The notes under the pieces: generated by a model
What the model was told of the DNA's origin: nothing
What the model saw: the letters and a program-made list of their open reading frames with translations, nothing else
The model's database searches: none
Shown: positions 24,601 through 36,400 of the stretch, piece by piece
How the letters are laid out: every line of letters starts with the position of its first letter
Numbering within the stretch: position 1 is the first letter of the stretch
Assembly (NCBI GenBank): GCA_022885665.1
Contig: JAGQDJ010000212.1
Coordinates: forward strand, 1 to 64,000
Direction of reading: 5' to 3'
Source: Triops longicaudatus
Lineage: Eukaryota > Arthropoda > Branchiopoda > Notostraca > Triopsidae
Length of the DNA stretch: 64,000 bases
Made by a program: the position numbers and the translations under genes

Positions 24601-27600
24601 TTTTAAATAAATCCTGACACAACTTACCCTAAAGCTGAACGATTCTACAAAGGTATACCAAATCGAAAGGTTAGCGAGTGGAAAAACTTTCCGGAGAAAG
24701 TGCTTAAATCTCTTATCATTCAGGCCTTTGAGAACTTGCTAGATGATCACTTTGACCATACACAACTTCGTAGGTATCCAAAGTTTCAACCTCCCGAAAA
24801 TCTCCAACAGATCGGTTTTTGTTGTTATGTACAGTTCTGTTAGAAAGTAGGATATTTGACAAGGTGTTAGGGAAAACACGGCGACAAGCGGTGGCAAGAA
24901 AAGGTGTGTTTAACGTGCACGGGTTGACAAGTTTAAGAACCTTAATAATCGGGTGATTTATTTTTCCATTTGAAACAAGCTAGTGGTTTCCATGATATGA
25001 TGAAGTTCTATTGCGCCCGTTCGATTAAATAAAAATAACATTTAAGATTCTAATCCAAAACAATTTTGAAGAGACTTCAAGCTACTTTCGTGACATCGTA
25101 TAATGTACTCAGGAGGAACTTCAAGGTGGTCGAACTCCCGTCGATTTTTTTAAAAAAAATAACAAACAAATACCCAGAGGCTTTTTTAAGAAATTACTTA
25201 TATTCTGACTTGAGGGACTATTTTTAGTTAATGATGTTTCAAAAACGATGTTTCAAAAACTCTTTAAAAAACTATGTGGTTTTTAAAAGCACTTTAAAAA
25301 CCCTTTAAGCCTCCGCGAATACTCCGATCCGAAATTATGTCAAGGGTACGGCCGTTATAGAGTCCACATTTCTGCTGTGCAATAAATGAAATTATTTCTT
25401 AGGCTTAGGGCGACTGACGTATGCAACGTATCGTCGTCTTCGGCTGTCTCGATAAATTTATTTTATATTTTACAAATAAACTCAATGGAATGTACTAGAT
25501 TAGATCACTCGTACTATTCATTCACGTCTCGTGTAGCAGGTGCATCTTCGCTCGGAATAATCTCTATAGACGCAACTTACCGTAACTCTTTTCACTGTGC
25601 TTCCTTGGTTTTGCAAATTCGCAGAAATTGTCGGGGACAACTGAAAGTCCTTTTTCGATCTCTCCTTTCTGCTGTATTTCTTACGTTGAAAGCTGTTTCC
25701 CAGGCGAATTTTCCTTTTAAAATTCGCTGCTTAATTCATTGTACTTACCAACTTTGCACTCCTTGTCAGTTTGGTTCGTGAAAGTACTCGCTTACACACT
25801 GCATGACTCAGCGACTGTCCCATCATTGCAGTGAATCTAAAAATACCAGAAAAGCCAAAATACCAACCTGGCTCTCTTCCTTCTCTTTTGGAACCGTTTC
25901 CCGAATTGTGAAACATTTCCAAACGATAGATCGCTGAACTCGCATATTTTTTCTTTCACGGTGTACAAAAAGGGATCGATTTCAGTGCGTCACGGAGACC
26001 TACTTGATAGACTCAACGGAAGTTTTACGGTGAAAGACTGCGGTGCCCTTTTGTCCATGCAAGCTTAACAAAGCGATATTATTATTACAAAACGCGAGCA
26101 AAGTTGAGATCGTGGTGTTTTCCACGCCCCCGTTGAACATGGATAGAGAGACAATGGCTGATAGTTCATGAGGGTCATTAGGGACGAAAGAAGGTTGGTA
26201 TTAATGGCATATTAACTTTGAAAGTCTCGGATTAGCTGAAAAGGTTTTTAATTGGGTTTGTTCCTTCTCTTCGTTACGGGGCGAGGCGTTGATAAAAGTC
26301 GGAAGCTCCCAAGGTCGTTAACCGCCCCTGGTACTGGCAGTTTTACTGGCAAGCAGGGAGGGTGCGAAGTTAGTTTCTGTTGGGCAAACTGCCACACAAA
26401 GGAAAAGAACTCTTAGCTGGAGCTTCAATACTTTTCAGGAAGGGTACTTAAATCTGTCAAAACCACCAATCGCTTAATTCAGCATCCACCAAATCTTTAG
26501 CGCTTGAGAGCTTTCAAGATCCTTTGCACCCTTTTCTAGTCTTTTATCTCTCGTTGGGCGAAAAAAAGGACTTGTAAAACTAATGGCTCATTTATCTCCT
26601 TACGGTGCCTCTTACGGATCCTTGTCGGTCTCCTTTCGCAGGGTCTTTGCAAGTCCCACGATTGCCAGTAACGTGGCAACCCCCATTCAATCTGCTCGAT
26701 CTCCTATAGCCTCAAAGTTTTTAAGCGGATTACAACAGAAAAAGATGTTTATCAAGGCTGAAGGGAGAAGGGTTTTAAGGGTGATTGTTGGCATTCATAG
26801 CAGGCTTAAAACGTCTTTTAAAAAAGTACGGTGGATGCTGAGCTATTCATCAAGCAGAAGTTAGATTTCTACATGGAAGCTCCTCCCTGCCAGTAAAGAC
26901 TTTGGTTTGCACGGTGGAAAGGGGGTGGTACTAGACAGGCATTTCTTGGCAACAGCGGCGCGTCGCTACTGCGACGGATGTTCCGAGTGTTGTACTGCGG
27001 AAGAGAGGGAAATGATTTGGTCAGTTGCTGTGAAGCACAGCACGGACTAGGTTAGTTTTATGTATCAGGGCTTCGTCCTTCTTTAATGACTACTGAATGT
27101 TAGGTGGTGGCATTGTTAATTTTCTTGTGAAATCGAAATCCCAGTGATATTGGAAGAAATTGCGTGAAATTGCTGCAGCTGGTGAATCAAGTGCCCGAGG
27201 GAATATCATATTCGAAAACAGGTAAAACATTTCGCTACTTGCTCTATCGCGGAGGAACGTCCACTGCATTCGAATAAGCAAAAAATTTGCGCATCCAGGG
27301 TATTACTGCAGGGAGCATTGAATTAGAGATTAAGAAAAATTGCTATGAAGAAAACTTTAAAAAAAAAATTAGACAAATTTTGAGAGCATTTCCATTGCCA
27401 GCGCGGAATTTCTGCTGGCACTAACTAGTAATTGCGAAGTAATTTGTTTGTAATTTAGATAAAAAATGTGAGATTCCAAGAAGACTGATTAACTGAAGGA
27501 AATGGAAACTATTGAAAGCAGCAATGCGAAGAAATTTGCATAGTTCAGAAATTAGCGAAAAAATAGTATATTTCCGCAAGCTGAGTACTGACGTCGAATT

Positions 27601-28785
27601 TCTGCAGTACTGGGAGATATACAACTGGGAGCAATTGAGCAAAAAAAGAAAATTTTAGCCATTGAGGAAAGAAAACTAGTACATTTCCTTAAGTTGAATA
27701 CCAGCATCAAATTTCTTCACTACGTAGAGGTACATTATAGCAAGAAAAGGACTTATGCATTGCATGGAGAAAAATATATGCAATTATAAACTTCAATTGA
27801 GTACTAGCCAGGAAATTTCTCCAGATTGGGTGCTGGGAGGGAAGTTTCTGCTCACTCAAGGAGTTCAGATTGACACGCAGTAATTTACATAAGAACTTAG
27901 GGTCAATTGAGTACAAATTTCACTCAGACGCTCTTCGTTTTGGCAACAATTTGCTTCGACAGCAATTTCAGAAGTAGGGACCTGTCAAGCCCGGCAGTAA
28001 TAAGGTAAAGGTATATATCTACTCCAGAAGGGTGCCAATTACCTTGAAAGTAGGCCAGCGCAGCACAGAAGCGATCACGTCGGCAGTGGAGGAATATTTC
28101 TAGATTGCTGCGGTTGCGACAGTACGGTCAAATTTGTTCTGTATTTCTGTCTACATTGTTTTATCTCTTGTAGCCAATGTCTGACAGATTTTACGACCTT
28201 AAAAGCAAAAAGGTTCGCTTTTGTCGTTCTAACTTGGCGGGATCATTATTACTGCAGATTTCTGAAAGCACCCGTGTTCGTGACTCGTTTCATGGCCCCA
28301 GAAATGAACTACGCTATAGCTGCTATGCATGCCAAAACAGCAACCCGGCTATAATAAAAACCTTCCCACCTCCCTCTAGTGGTGGAAGTTAACCTAATTT
28401 CGTTCTCCCTCCTCTGGGTATAAAAAAACACCACACACAAAAAGTTAGAAAAGGATCCTGGAAGTAACTTTAGAAATATCGAAGATGTTCTTTGTTAGTT
28501 CTTTTTTTCTGATTTTATTCCTTTTTCAGATTTTTTCCTTCTTTTAGCGACATCTAACGGAAGGCTTGGAGCGGTTATTGTGCTTAAAGCCTCTTGTTCG
28601 TGTATTGTCGAATTGATCTGTTATAAAACCGCCCGATTTGAACAGGCTGTCATGGCAACGTCCAACACACCTGTAGTATTGTTCCTGACGGATTCCGGCT
28701 AAAGAAAAGGGAGAAAAATACAAAAGAGGTGCGTGGTGGTGATACTGGGGACGAAGGAAACACTGGTGATGCCCGCGTGTTGAAA
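21643..28785. other. gene-poor intergenic region
   Basis: About 7 kb between the ARID2 3' end and the candidate TNFR-like first exon. I see no conserved protein and no set of exons with consistent phase. Visible contents are a TIR element (23661-24164), two copies of a GTGTTAGG-AAAACACGG block (about 22916 and 24867), and unassigned sequence. Open frames at 25386-25781 and 26583-26864 lack recognisable features. Confidence 0.5.
23661..24164. mobile_element. pogo-like TIR element, 504 bp
   Basis: The left end CAGTGGAACACGCTTAAT and the right end, read inverted, CAGTGGAACCTATTTAAT share most bases. TA precedes the left end; CA follows the right end, a one-base departure from the expected TA. 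Subterminal GCGGGTCTTG with TATCCGAGGTG occurs near both ends in direct orientation. No ORF was found. Confidence 0.6.
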
Positions 28786-28839
28786 ATGTATGTGTGCTAC
28801 TGGACATTGTGCTGGACCCTTATTTGGCAGACTATTCAG
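28786..28839 (+). CDS. candidate signal-peptide exon of the TNFR-like gene
   Basis: An ATG opens 18 codons rich in Trp, Leu, Cys and Tyr (starts MYVCYWTLC), then reaches a good donor (CAG/GTACAG) in phase 0. The next recognised exon at 31587 begins in phase 0, so the two join without a frame break. This would give a 194-residue type I receptor with an N-terminal leader. The evidence is only the phase match, the donor and the hydrophobic character; the implied intron is 2.7 kb. A different first exon elsewhere in 21.5-31.5 kb is possible. Confidence 0.35.
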
Positions 28840-29694
28840 GTACAGAAACGCTTCTTTTTAGTGCCATATTAACTGTTTTCCAGCAAGAATGGAAAAGCCC
28901 GCCATAAAGAAGGCCGCGAGACGTGCCATGCCACGCCAGGGGCAACCGGATATGTCTTACACGTGGCATTATGCTAAAGCGTTTTGGCGGGAAATCCCCT
29001 TTGCTGGCTTCTGTTGGTTTATTCATGACTTCCTTTGCATGGAAAGAGCTTCAGCAGCTACATTTTACCCCACGCCGTGACTGAGCAAGGAATAGACGTT
29101 TACTCTAAACGATGAACGATGACTTGACTGACACGACATCTATTTCCTCTCCCTCCGGCATTTTCCGTGTGCTTCCTGACAGAAAGAATGAAAAACCCCA
29201 CAAAAATGTGCTTAACTCGACTACCTACTCATCTAACACTTTCTAAATGCACTGCACGATTTCAATGCTATTCTAGACAAATATACTATCTCAGCGTTTA
29301 TTTGCTTCCAACAATGCATGGTTGAGCTTAACTGCCACTAAGCGTCTTCAGCGCCGTAACCAGACTGGTCATTGTGAAAAAGAGGAAGAGTGCCACCTGC
29401 GCCGGATTTTAAAAGTCAAATATTTCGTGGGGCTCCTAGGCGTGGAATTATTTTAAAACATAAATAAGCCGGCAGAAACAACGTGGGCACCGAAATTAGG
29501 CAAGGGTGGCTACAGGCCTAGAGTAAAAAGTAACGACATTGCAAGCGCGCAGCTTCACTTTCTTCGTAACTTTAGCTTTTGCACAAGGGTTCCAAAATTT
29601 TCCGCTAGGGGCGCTTTCGGTAGTCCTATGCCACGGCTCCCCGTATCAAAAACTGATACGCTGCACTTTATTTAAAGTTAGTTTTTATTATGGA

Positions 29695-29784
29695 GAATTC
29701 CTTTGGGAAAATTAAAGCGCACTGAGTTTTTCAAACACTGAATAACACTGTGTTTGAAAAACTATTGCTTTCCCAAAGGAATTC
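29695..29784. repeat. nested double inverted repeat
   Basis: Outer arms GAATTCCTTTGGGAAA (29695-29710) and its perfect complement (29769-29784) enclose inner arms AGTTTTTCAAACA (725-737 within the 29 kb block) and complement (29751-29763). The whole 90 bp can fold into one long, bulged hairpin. Confidence 0.85.
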
Positions 29785-29839
29785 GTTAATAGTTTCAGTT
29801 AAAGTTTGGGTCTGTGGCACAACGTGGGCAACACGGCGC

Positions 29840-30250
29840 ACAATTTGGGAAAATCTGTTTTAGCATATGTGTCAAACTGGACTACGGCAACTTCTGGGAA
29901 AAAAAAATGCACCTCGATTGGCCTGATCGACGAGTGATCCTCGGCTACCCAGGCGTTGCAATACAAGGCGGCAAAGGGGTAAAACAGAAAGTTGATACGA
30001 AAGAAAACAACGTAAACTGAGCATCAAAATGTGTACATTTTGGATCAGTAAGCGAAAAACTGTCACCTAATAAAGGCCATGTTAATAAAAACTGCACTTT
30101 TTGATCTTGTTTTGGATTAAAGTTAGTAAAGTCACTTTATTTTACGTGACAGTTCCAAAAGTCATACATTTCTCTTTTTTCGGTTCAAGCCAAACTCTGC
30201 GTAAAAACTCAGTTGTGCACAAATGGCAAAACAGAAACAGATTTTCCCAT
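29840..30250. repeat. inverted repeat pair bounding ~400 bp
   Basis: GGGAAAATCTGTT near 29845-29860 reappears in inverse orientation (AACAGATTTTCCC) near 30234-30248, and partial similarity extends on both sides. It is probably a decayed MITE; no target duplication was identified. Confidence 0.4.
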
Positions 30251-31586
30251 TAACACAACATTCTGCTATTTGTTTACATGGCACCTGTCAGTTTTTATGA
30301 ATATTTTAAAAACCTAAGACGTATTTTCCTTGAAAAGCAGCTCTTCCAGTTTGCTTGCGGCAATAAAACTTGGACATTTTTGTCCCACTCCGAAGCTTAA
30401 AATGATCCTCTCCTCTGACAGTGTGTACAATAGAAAGAGCCTCTTATTATTACGGTAGCCTTATTTTTTTCTATAGAAGCTACACTGTTTCACATTTTTT
30501 GTCAAGAATACCAGTGCATCTTGTGAATTTTGTTTCATCTGTATTTTTTTTCCAAAGCGAAAGAAACACAAAAATCAGGCAACTGTTTTCAATTTCTTTG
30601 TCCCGTTCCTCCTTTGCTCCATAACATTTGTGTTAAAAGAACTTGCTTGCTTCAAAGCAGACAGGTTACGTTTGCTTTAATTAGAGCTTCAATATAGAAG
30701 TCCTAATTTTTGTTAAAGCGAAACACTACTATTAAATTTCGGGTTTGATGGCGCCTGACCGTAATTTTCCACACCAGCCGTAAATAATTAGCCTATTATA
30801 AGTATATTTTAAAACATTTATATTCTGAGTGTTAACGTAACTTTATCTTTCTTTGTTTATGTTGCTAACGTGGTAAATTTTTGTCCATTGTCTTGAAAAT
30901 AAATAGTTATTATCACGAAAATTACATTAAAAAATAAAAATATACGTTGCAATAATATGAATAGAAAACAAGTCTCAGTCCGTTCTCTGAAATCGTTCTT
31001 GCTATTGAGACCGGTCTTCGGTCTTGAAGATTCTTGGTCGGTATTGTCTTGGTGTTGGTGTCGACTTTGGTATTGAAAACGTATCACCGGTCTTGGTCTT
31101 GCCTTGGTGCCCAGAAAAGACGGTTTTGCACAACCCTGACTATTGTTAAGTTGTACAGCAAGAAAGTACTACTATATGTTTTAATGAGGAGTTTTTACAT
31201 AAGTATTGATGTAAACTTCGCTATTTTACGGAAAATGCACTGAAAACGAGAAAATTTCCTAAAAATGCTATTAGATGGCGTAAACTAAAGTTTTTTTTAA
31301 CAAACTGCATGCTGCTCTAGAAGTAAATGCAAATAAAGGTTGTGTAATGAGATTTGACACTCATGAGTCAAATGTTATACGTAACAACCGCGTGGTGTCC
31401 TAAGATACGCGCTAAGGGACATTTTTTAGTTTTTGGCGAGAAATTTAATACCGGAAGATTTAAAGAACTTTAAAGAAGAAAAATATCATTTAAATAGTTT
31501 AGGGCGACTTCAGTTCTATTCTGGAGAAACATTCTTTCTAATCTAAGATTTGGTTACTGTTTTTGCGTTTTGGAATCTTAAAACAG

Positions 31587-33067
31587 GAAGCCACTCCATT
31601 GGCCGTGAATAGTTCTCAGACAGTAACACGGCACGTACGTCACAATCACTGCTCTCCTGGAACGTACAATCGCCAACGGACATGTGTTCCGTGCTCAAGG
31701 TAATAATGAACCTCCCACAGTGGGGGCTAGCTTCATTGATTAGCTCGCCTTACTAAATGACTGGCCCTAACTCAATTGCGCTATACGGTACCATTTCGCA
31801 TCCCGGGTTTTCCTTTATTTAGATGCGAAGAAGAGTCATTTGAGGTACATCCGTGTTCATTACGAAGGGACACTGTGTGTCAATCGTGCGGATCGGTCGC
31901 CCATGCACCCAGCGTCGATTTCTTAATCAAGTGCCAAGTATATAATAAATATTACCAACGCCCTCCAGAGGTCACAACGGTTACCACAACGCCCGAGCCT
32001 CCCTCGCTTCACCTTCCTTTACTAGCCGAGGAAATTTCGCCCGGTTTTACAGGTAAAATACTGCGAAATACCATATCTTATCCTATATCTGTTATCTTCA
32101 CTCTAAACGTAAGGTAAAAACACATTCCAAGATGGCATTTCTGTGTTTTCTTGCCGCTTTTTTCCAACGCCCTACCTTTAGTCACTTCCCTGTGGGAATA
32201 GTAACTGCATTTTCTGGGCTGTAAGCAGGTTTTTATTGCCAGCTCTGTGAAAACACAAGTTGCTACTCAAGGAAATATCGCCTTTGAATGCAACAGGGCT
32301 TGTTCCAAAGTAGAGTTCACTGTTGCGTTGCCAGAGGCGCCTATAGGATTTGTTTATGTTTATATCTGCAAACTACCATACGTGTAATTAGTTTACGAGG
32401 GATATGTTAAAAAGCGTGCAGCTTTATCTACCTGAATTCAACGATAACAAGATCACTGGGATGAATAAAAGAAAAATAATAACATGTGTGGTTGTGTGCA
32501 CCACGAATTGAAGGTTTGTGCGCGAACTGTACGTTTAACGTAAACAAACCTCCAGGTTATGTTGATTAATTTACTGATGCCTCTAAATCACTCAAACAGG
32601 AGCTTTATTATGAAAGATTCTTTGAGAAACAAAAGTGGCCAGTTGCACTCAATTGCTAAAGGAAAGCAATAAGGTTTCAGAACGAAAATATCTGTTGTGT
32701 TTCCTGGATTTGTTATGATAATCTAACTATACATTGTTAATTAAATGACAGCAAACGATGCATTTCTACATAATCTCTTGCTTGTATATGAATTCTTTTT
32801 CTTTAACAAAAGTGATTTTCACTACGTTCTTTGGTAACTAACTTATCTTTATTCCATTTATTTTTTTTTTCTTCTCCAGAAAGCGATAACAGTACAGATA
32901 TCCACAACGCCCGCCAGTTGGCTCTCTTCCAGGGCTTCGTGTTCTTGACAGTGGTGAGCGTCGTGATTGGTGCCACGTGTAAAAGTCGACTCTGCGTCCA
33001 CGAATTTCACCTCGTCGCTAAACAAGACGAAGCCAGTCTCATTAAAAATAATGACGATCCGGCCTGA
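31587..33067 (+). CDS. TNF-receptor-like type I membrane protein, single cysteine-rich domain
   Basis: Three exons (31587-31699, 31823-32052, 32880-33067) join in phase to 177 codons, ending at TGA 33065. The first two encode one TNFR cysteine-rich module with seven Cys, including CVPCSRCEE and DTVCQSC, matching the family pattern C-P-C-x-x-C and D-T-x-C-x-x-C. A Thr/Pro-rich stalk follows, then one membrane helix (FVFLTVVSVVIGATC) and a tail of about 30 residues. There is no death domain. The layout resembles the arthropod receptors Grindelwald and Wengen, which bind TNF/Eiger and act through JNK; assignment to either is inference. No in-frame Met precedes 31587 (a stop lies just upstream), so the leader must be on another exon; see 28786-28839. 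The gene is tail to tail with XPC. Confidence 0.75.
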
Positions 33068-33454
33068 AACATTTTTTTCCTGCCACTGCCCATCAGACAA
33101 ATACAGAAAAAAGTACTCCCTGACATATCTTTATACAAACTGACGCGCACTACCACATATCTCACTTCTCCCCCGTCTCCATTTTTGTTACGTCACCTCA
33201 CATGTTAAAACATACCAGTACTTGTTATACTTGCAGCAAAAAAAATATATATTGTTCCAAAACATTCTCAACTCTTTCAATTTCCAGTTTCACTTCCTTC
33301 ATACAAGGAAAACAGTAAAAAAACATTCGAAAGAACTAGATTAAATAACACAAAATGATAACTATAAAAGTCGAAAACAACAGAAAAGCGCATCAAATGA
33401 GAAGGAACATTATGGGGGAAGAAAAAGAGAGAGAGAAAAAATCACCAAAATCGT
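33068..33454. other. tail-to-tail spacer between the TNFR-like gene and XPC
   Basis: 387 bp between the two stop codons. An ATTAAA at 33340-33345 on the plus strand could serve the TNFR-like gene. No canonical AATAAA for XPC was seen on the minus strand, so the two 3' UTRs may overlap. Confidence 0.45.
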
Positions 33455-36400
33455 TTAATCAACGTCTCCCAATTGGTACTTAAGCTCGAGTTTCTTCTTA
33501 ATGAGCAATCCTTTAATGAGCTTCCGCCAATTACCCCAAACGCGTTTCTCCTTCTTTTGCTTCTCGTGTTTGCTTTGTTCGTCTTGTTTCTACAGTACGA
33601 TAAACAGATAGAAAATTTTTGATCAGCTACCATACAAAAATAAATAAAAAATAATAATAAAAAAATAAATAAATTGAAAGGAACCAAAGTAACTAACAAT
33701 AGTTTAAAAAAACATACAACTATACATACTTATACAGCCATACATACTTATTAATAACTGAAACATAAAAAGAAAACAACATTGATTACTGTCAACTGGC
33801 GTTATTTTAGACAAAAACAGTGCGCTTTTTCGTGCTTTTTCTATTTCGACTAATTTTTGAGTAAAAATAAAATAAAAAGTTTAAGATCTGTAAAATGCTC
33901 CGAAGAACTGAATAAGCGAATGATTTTCTACTTTTGTGATGGCATATGTTAGCACTTTATTTTTAAAGCACGCTTACAAAGTTAATCAACTTTGAGCGCG
34001 AGCAAAATATGGCACGACAAAAATAAAAAAAAATTGCCGACAAATCTTAATACCGCAGTTAATTTTAACAGCTGAACAAGTTCACCATTTCCTTTCACGA
34101 AAATGACTTAAGTCATTTTAAGAGAAAAAATATAGATGGAAGGAGAAGACAGAATAAGAGGAAATTAAGTCTCAAAACTTATATTCCTGTTTTGAGTCGC
34201 ACTTTTGCACTTCTTACACTTTCTACTACAAGTTTCCTCTTGTACTCTCATAGTTTGCTGGATTTTTAAGGGATTTTTGATATCTTAGTTGAGTTTCCAC
34301 GCGATTTCTCACTTTCGTGACAGTGAAGCACCCACCTTGAAAAACTCTTTAAGTTATAGCACGCTGGAATTCGTTGTGTGATTCTGAACATCGAATTTAC
34401 CCAGAGAAATGATTTTGTTTTGATTAAGAAACACAAAGACTGTCAATTTACTACCTTTCTGGAAAAAAAGAAGCTCTTAACTGACGTAGTTATCTTCTGG
34501 TTGCGAAAATTTGAAGACAGTAAAAAAGGGCCACAGTTGTTTTATATTCAACGTTGCCACGATACGTGTAGAAATAAAAGATTAGTTTGACTTTCCTAAA
34601 AAGCCTGCTTATCGCCAAATGCGAAAAAAATGCTCCTTGTCACTGAGTGCTTATCACGTTAGATTGAGTGGTACAGGCGCAGTAGATTTTTCTAAAATAT
34701 AATACCTAAATTCAGATTTCTCTCCGAATTTTGAAATGTGATGTTTTCTCTTAATTAAACAATTAGGTGAAGTTTCTAAATGATCAATCTTTCAAAAGTA
34801 TCTTCCCATCGAATGTTCAAAGTTACCTCATGTGTCCAAAACAAGCCCAGTTGACGGTATAAAATGTATAATTAAACGAAAATATATGTAGTTATGCAAA
34901 ACGAACAGAGATAAAAATAAAATACATAAGAACAAACACAAAACCCGGAAAAATAAAAAGCCCGGTCAATCCCCAAAATAAAAAGAATCTCACCGTTTGC
35001 CACGCGTCTAACAGCGTCTCCACGTGTTCTTCACACACGACAAAGCCATCGAAAACGGGATGTGAGGCTCCGCCATGGAAATCCCAACCTGTCATTGCCG
35101 GTGCACAGTCGATATCCAAACTTCGCGCGACTCGATTAAGTCCTGGTACTTTTAATCATAGGATGAGAAAGAAAGTTAGACCTCCATCTCTCTCGAAAAA
35201 AAAAAGAAAAAAAGAAGAATTGGAAGAAATAAATACAGAAAAAGGAAAAAAAATGTAAAAAGTAAGAGCATTGCTTTGGATGGTGATGAAATGGAAAAGT
35301 TGCCGGGTACAGAATAATAAAGTATACTTTGGAGATGACGCGTTCCCTTGGGCAGCATTGAGGGTTGGAAAAGTTCCACGTTGCCATAAGCGTTCCGTGG
35401 AACCACGCCATTGACAGCCGGGGGCGGCACGTAATCTTCTACTTGCCAAGATCCGAATAGCTCTAACGGCTGATCAGAAATCTTCGTCTGGGTATACTTC
35501 ACAAGAAAATAATAAAAAAATGATAATAATAATAATAAGAAGAAGAAGAAGAAGAAGAAGAAAGAAAAAATACATAAAATGTAAATTCGAAATCAAGTAA
35601 TTTCTTTAAAAATCTCGAAAGTAGTAAAATAAGACTTCAGTAAAAACTGAAAAAATAGAAGACATGTCAACATCGTTGTTAAAAAAAACGAAAAAAGTAC
35701 AAACTATACAAAAATACCAGCCTATTGTTTATTTTTTTCATTTGTTATTGCTATTTTTTACTTATACTCATTCTACTTCCAAGGCTTTGAAGTTATGAAC
35801 TTCTGTGTAATTCAAGATTAATTCAAAAAGGTTTGTAAAATTTTTCCTCTATTTTCCACTTTTTTTAGCCAGAGATTAAATAAAAAAGGGGAAATCTCCA
35901 TGGTCATAAATTTCTGTTAAAAGGAGATATAGAAGAATTTGGGGGCGTACTTTATCCCACTTAGGACGCGACTTGGCAATTTTATAAGGCTTTTCGCCTA
36001 AGCGGACGGCTTTGGCTTGTTTGAGCCACGTTTCTCGTGAGTGGAGTGTGTGGACACAGTCGCGAGCGTACACAGCCTCGCCACGGATGAAACCCACTGG
36101 CATGGCACTGCTGGGATAAATGGCTTCGAATTTCAGCAAGTGGCGCTGTAAGGCATACAACGGATGGTTTTTGTACCTAAGATCGCACAAAACCCGAGAG
36201 ATAAATATTTACTGAATATGGAAATGTCAACGCGAACTCGAGCCTTAGTTCAAGTACTCGATTTCGAAAACGTTTATGGAAATATTTATGCTTGAGTCAT
36301 GTCAGTTTGTAAACATATTCACGTAAGGAAAGTTTGAAGAAAGCGCCGTTTTAAAAGTGGAGAAAAATTGCGTTAGTGCAAAGTTATATGCAAACATTTT

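Noticed and set aside
25386..25781. 131-codon open frame in the gene-poor region
   Set aside because: No recognisable domain, no leader or consistent splice partners; composition is as expected for chance.
26583..26864. 93-codon open frame, Ser/Arg-rich
   Set aside because: No family resemblance and no supporting exons; could be chance.
28889..29080. Short Ala/Lys-rich open frame after the candidate TNFR-like leader exon
   Set aside because: No homology recognised and no splice signals in phase with neighbours.
31010..31110. GGTCTTGG-rich stretch as a possible gene fragment
   Set aside because: It is a degenerate simple repeat (GTCTTGGT words) with no coding signature.
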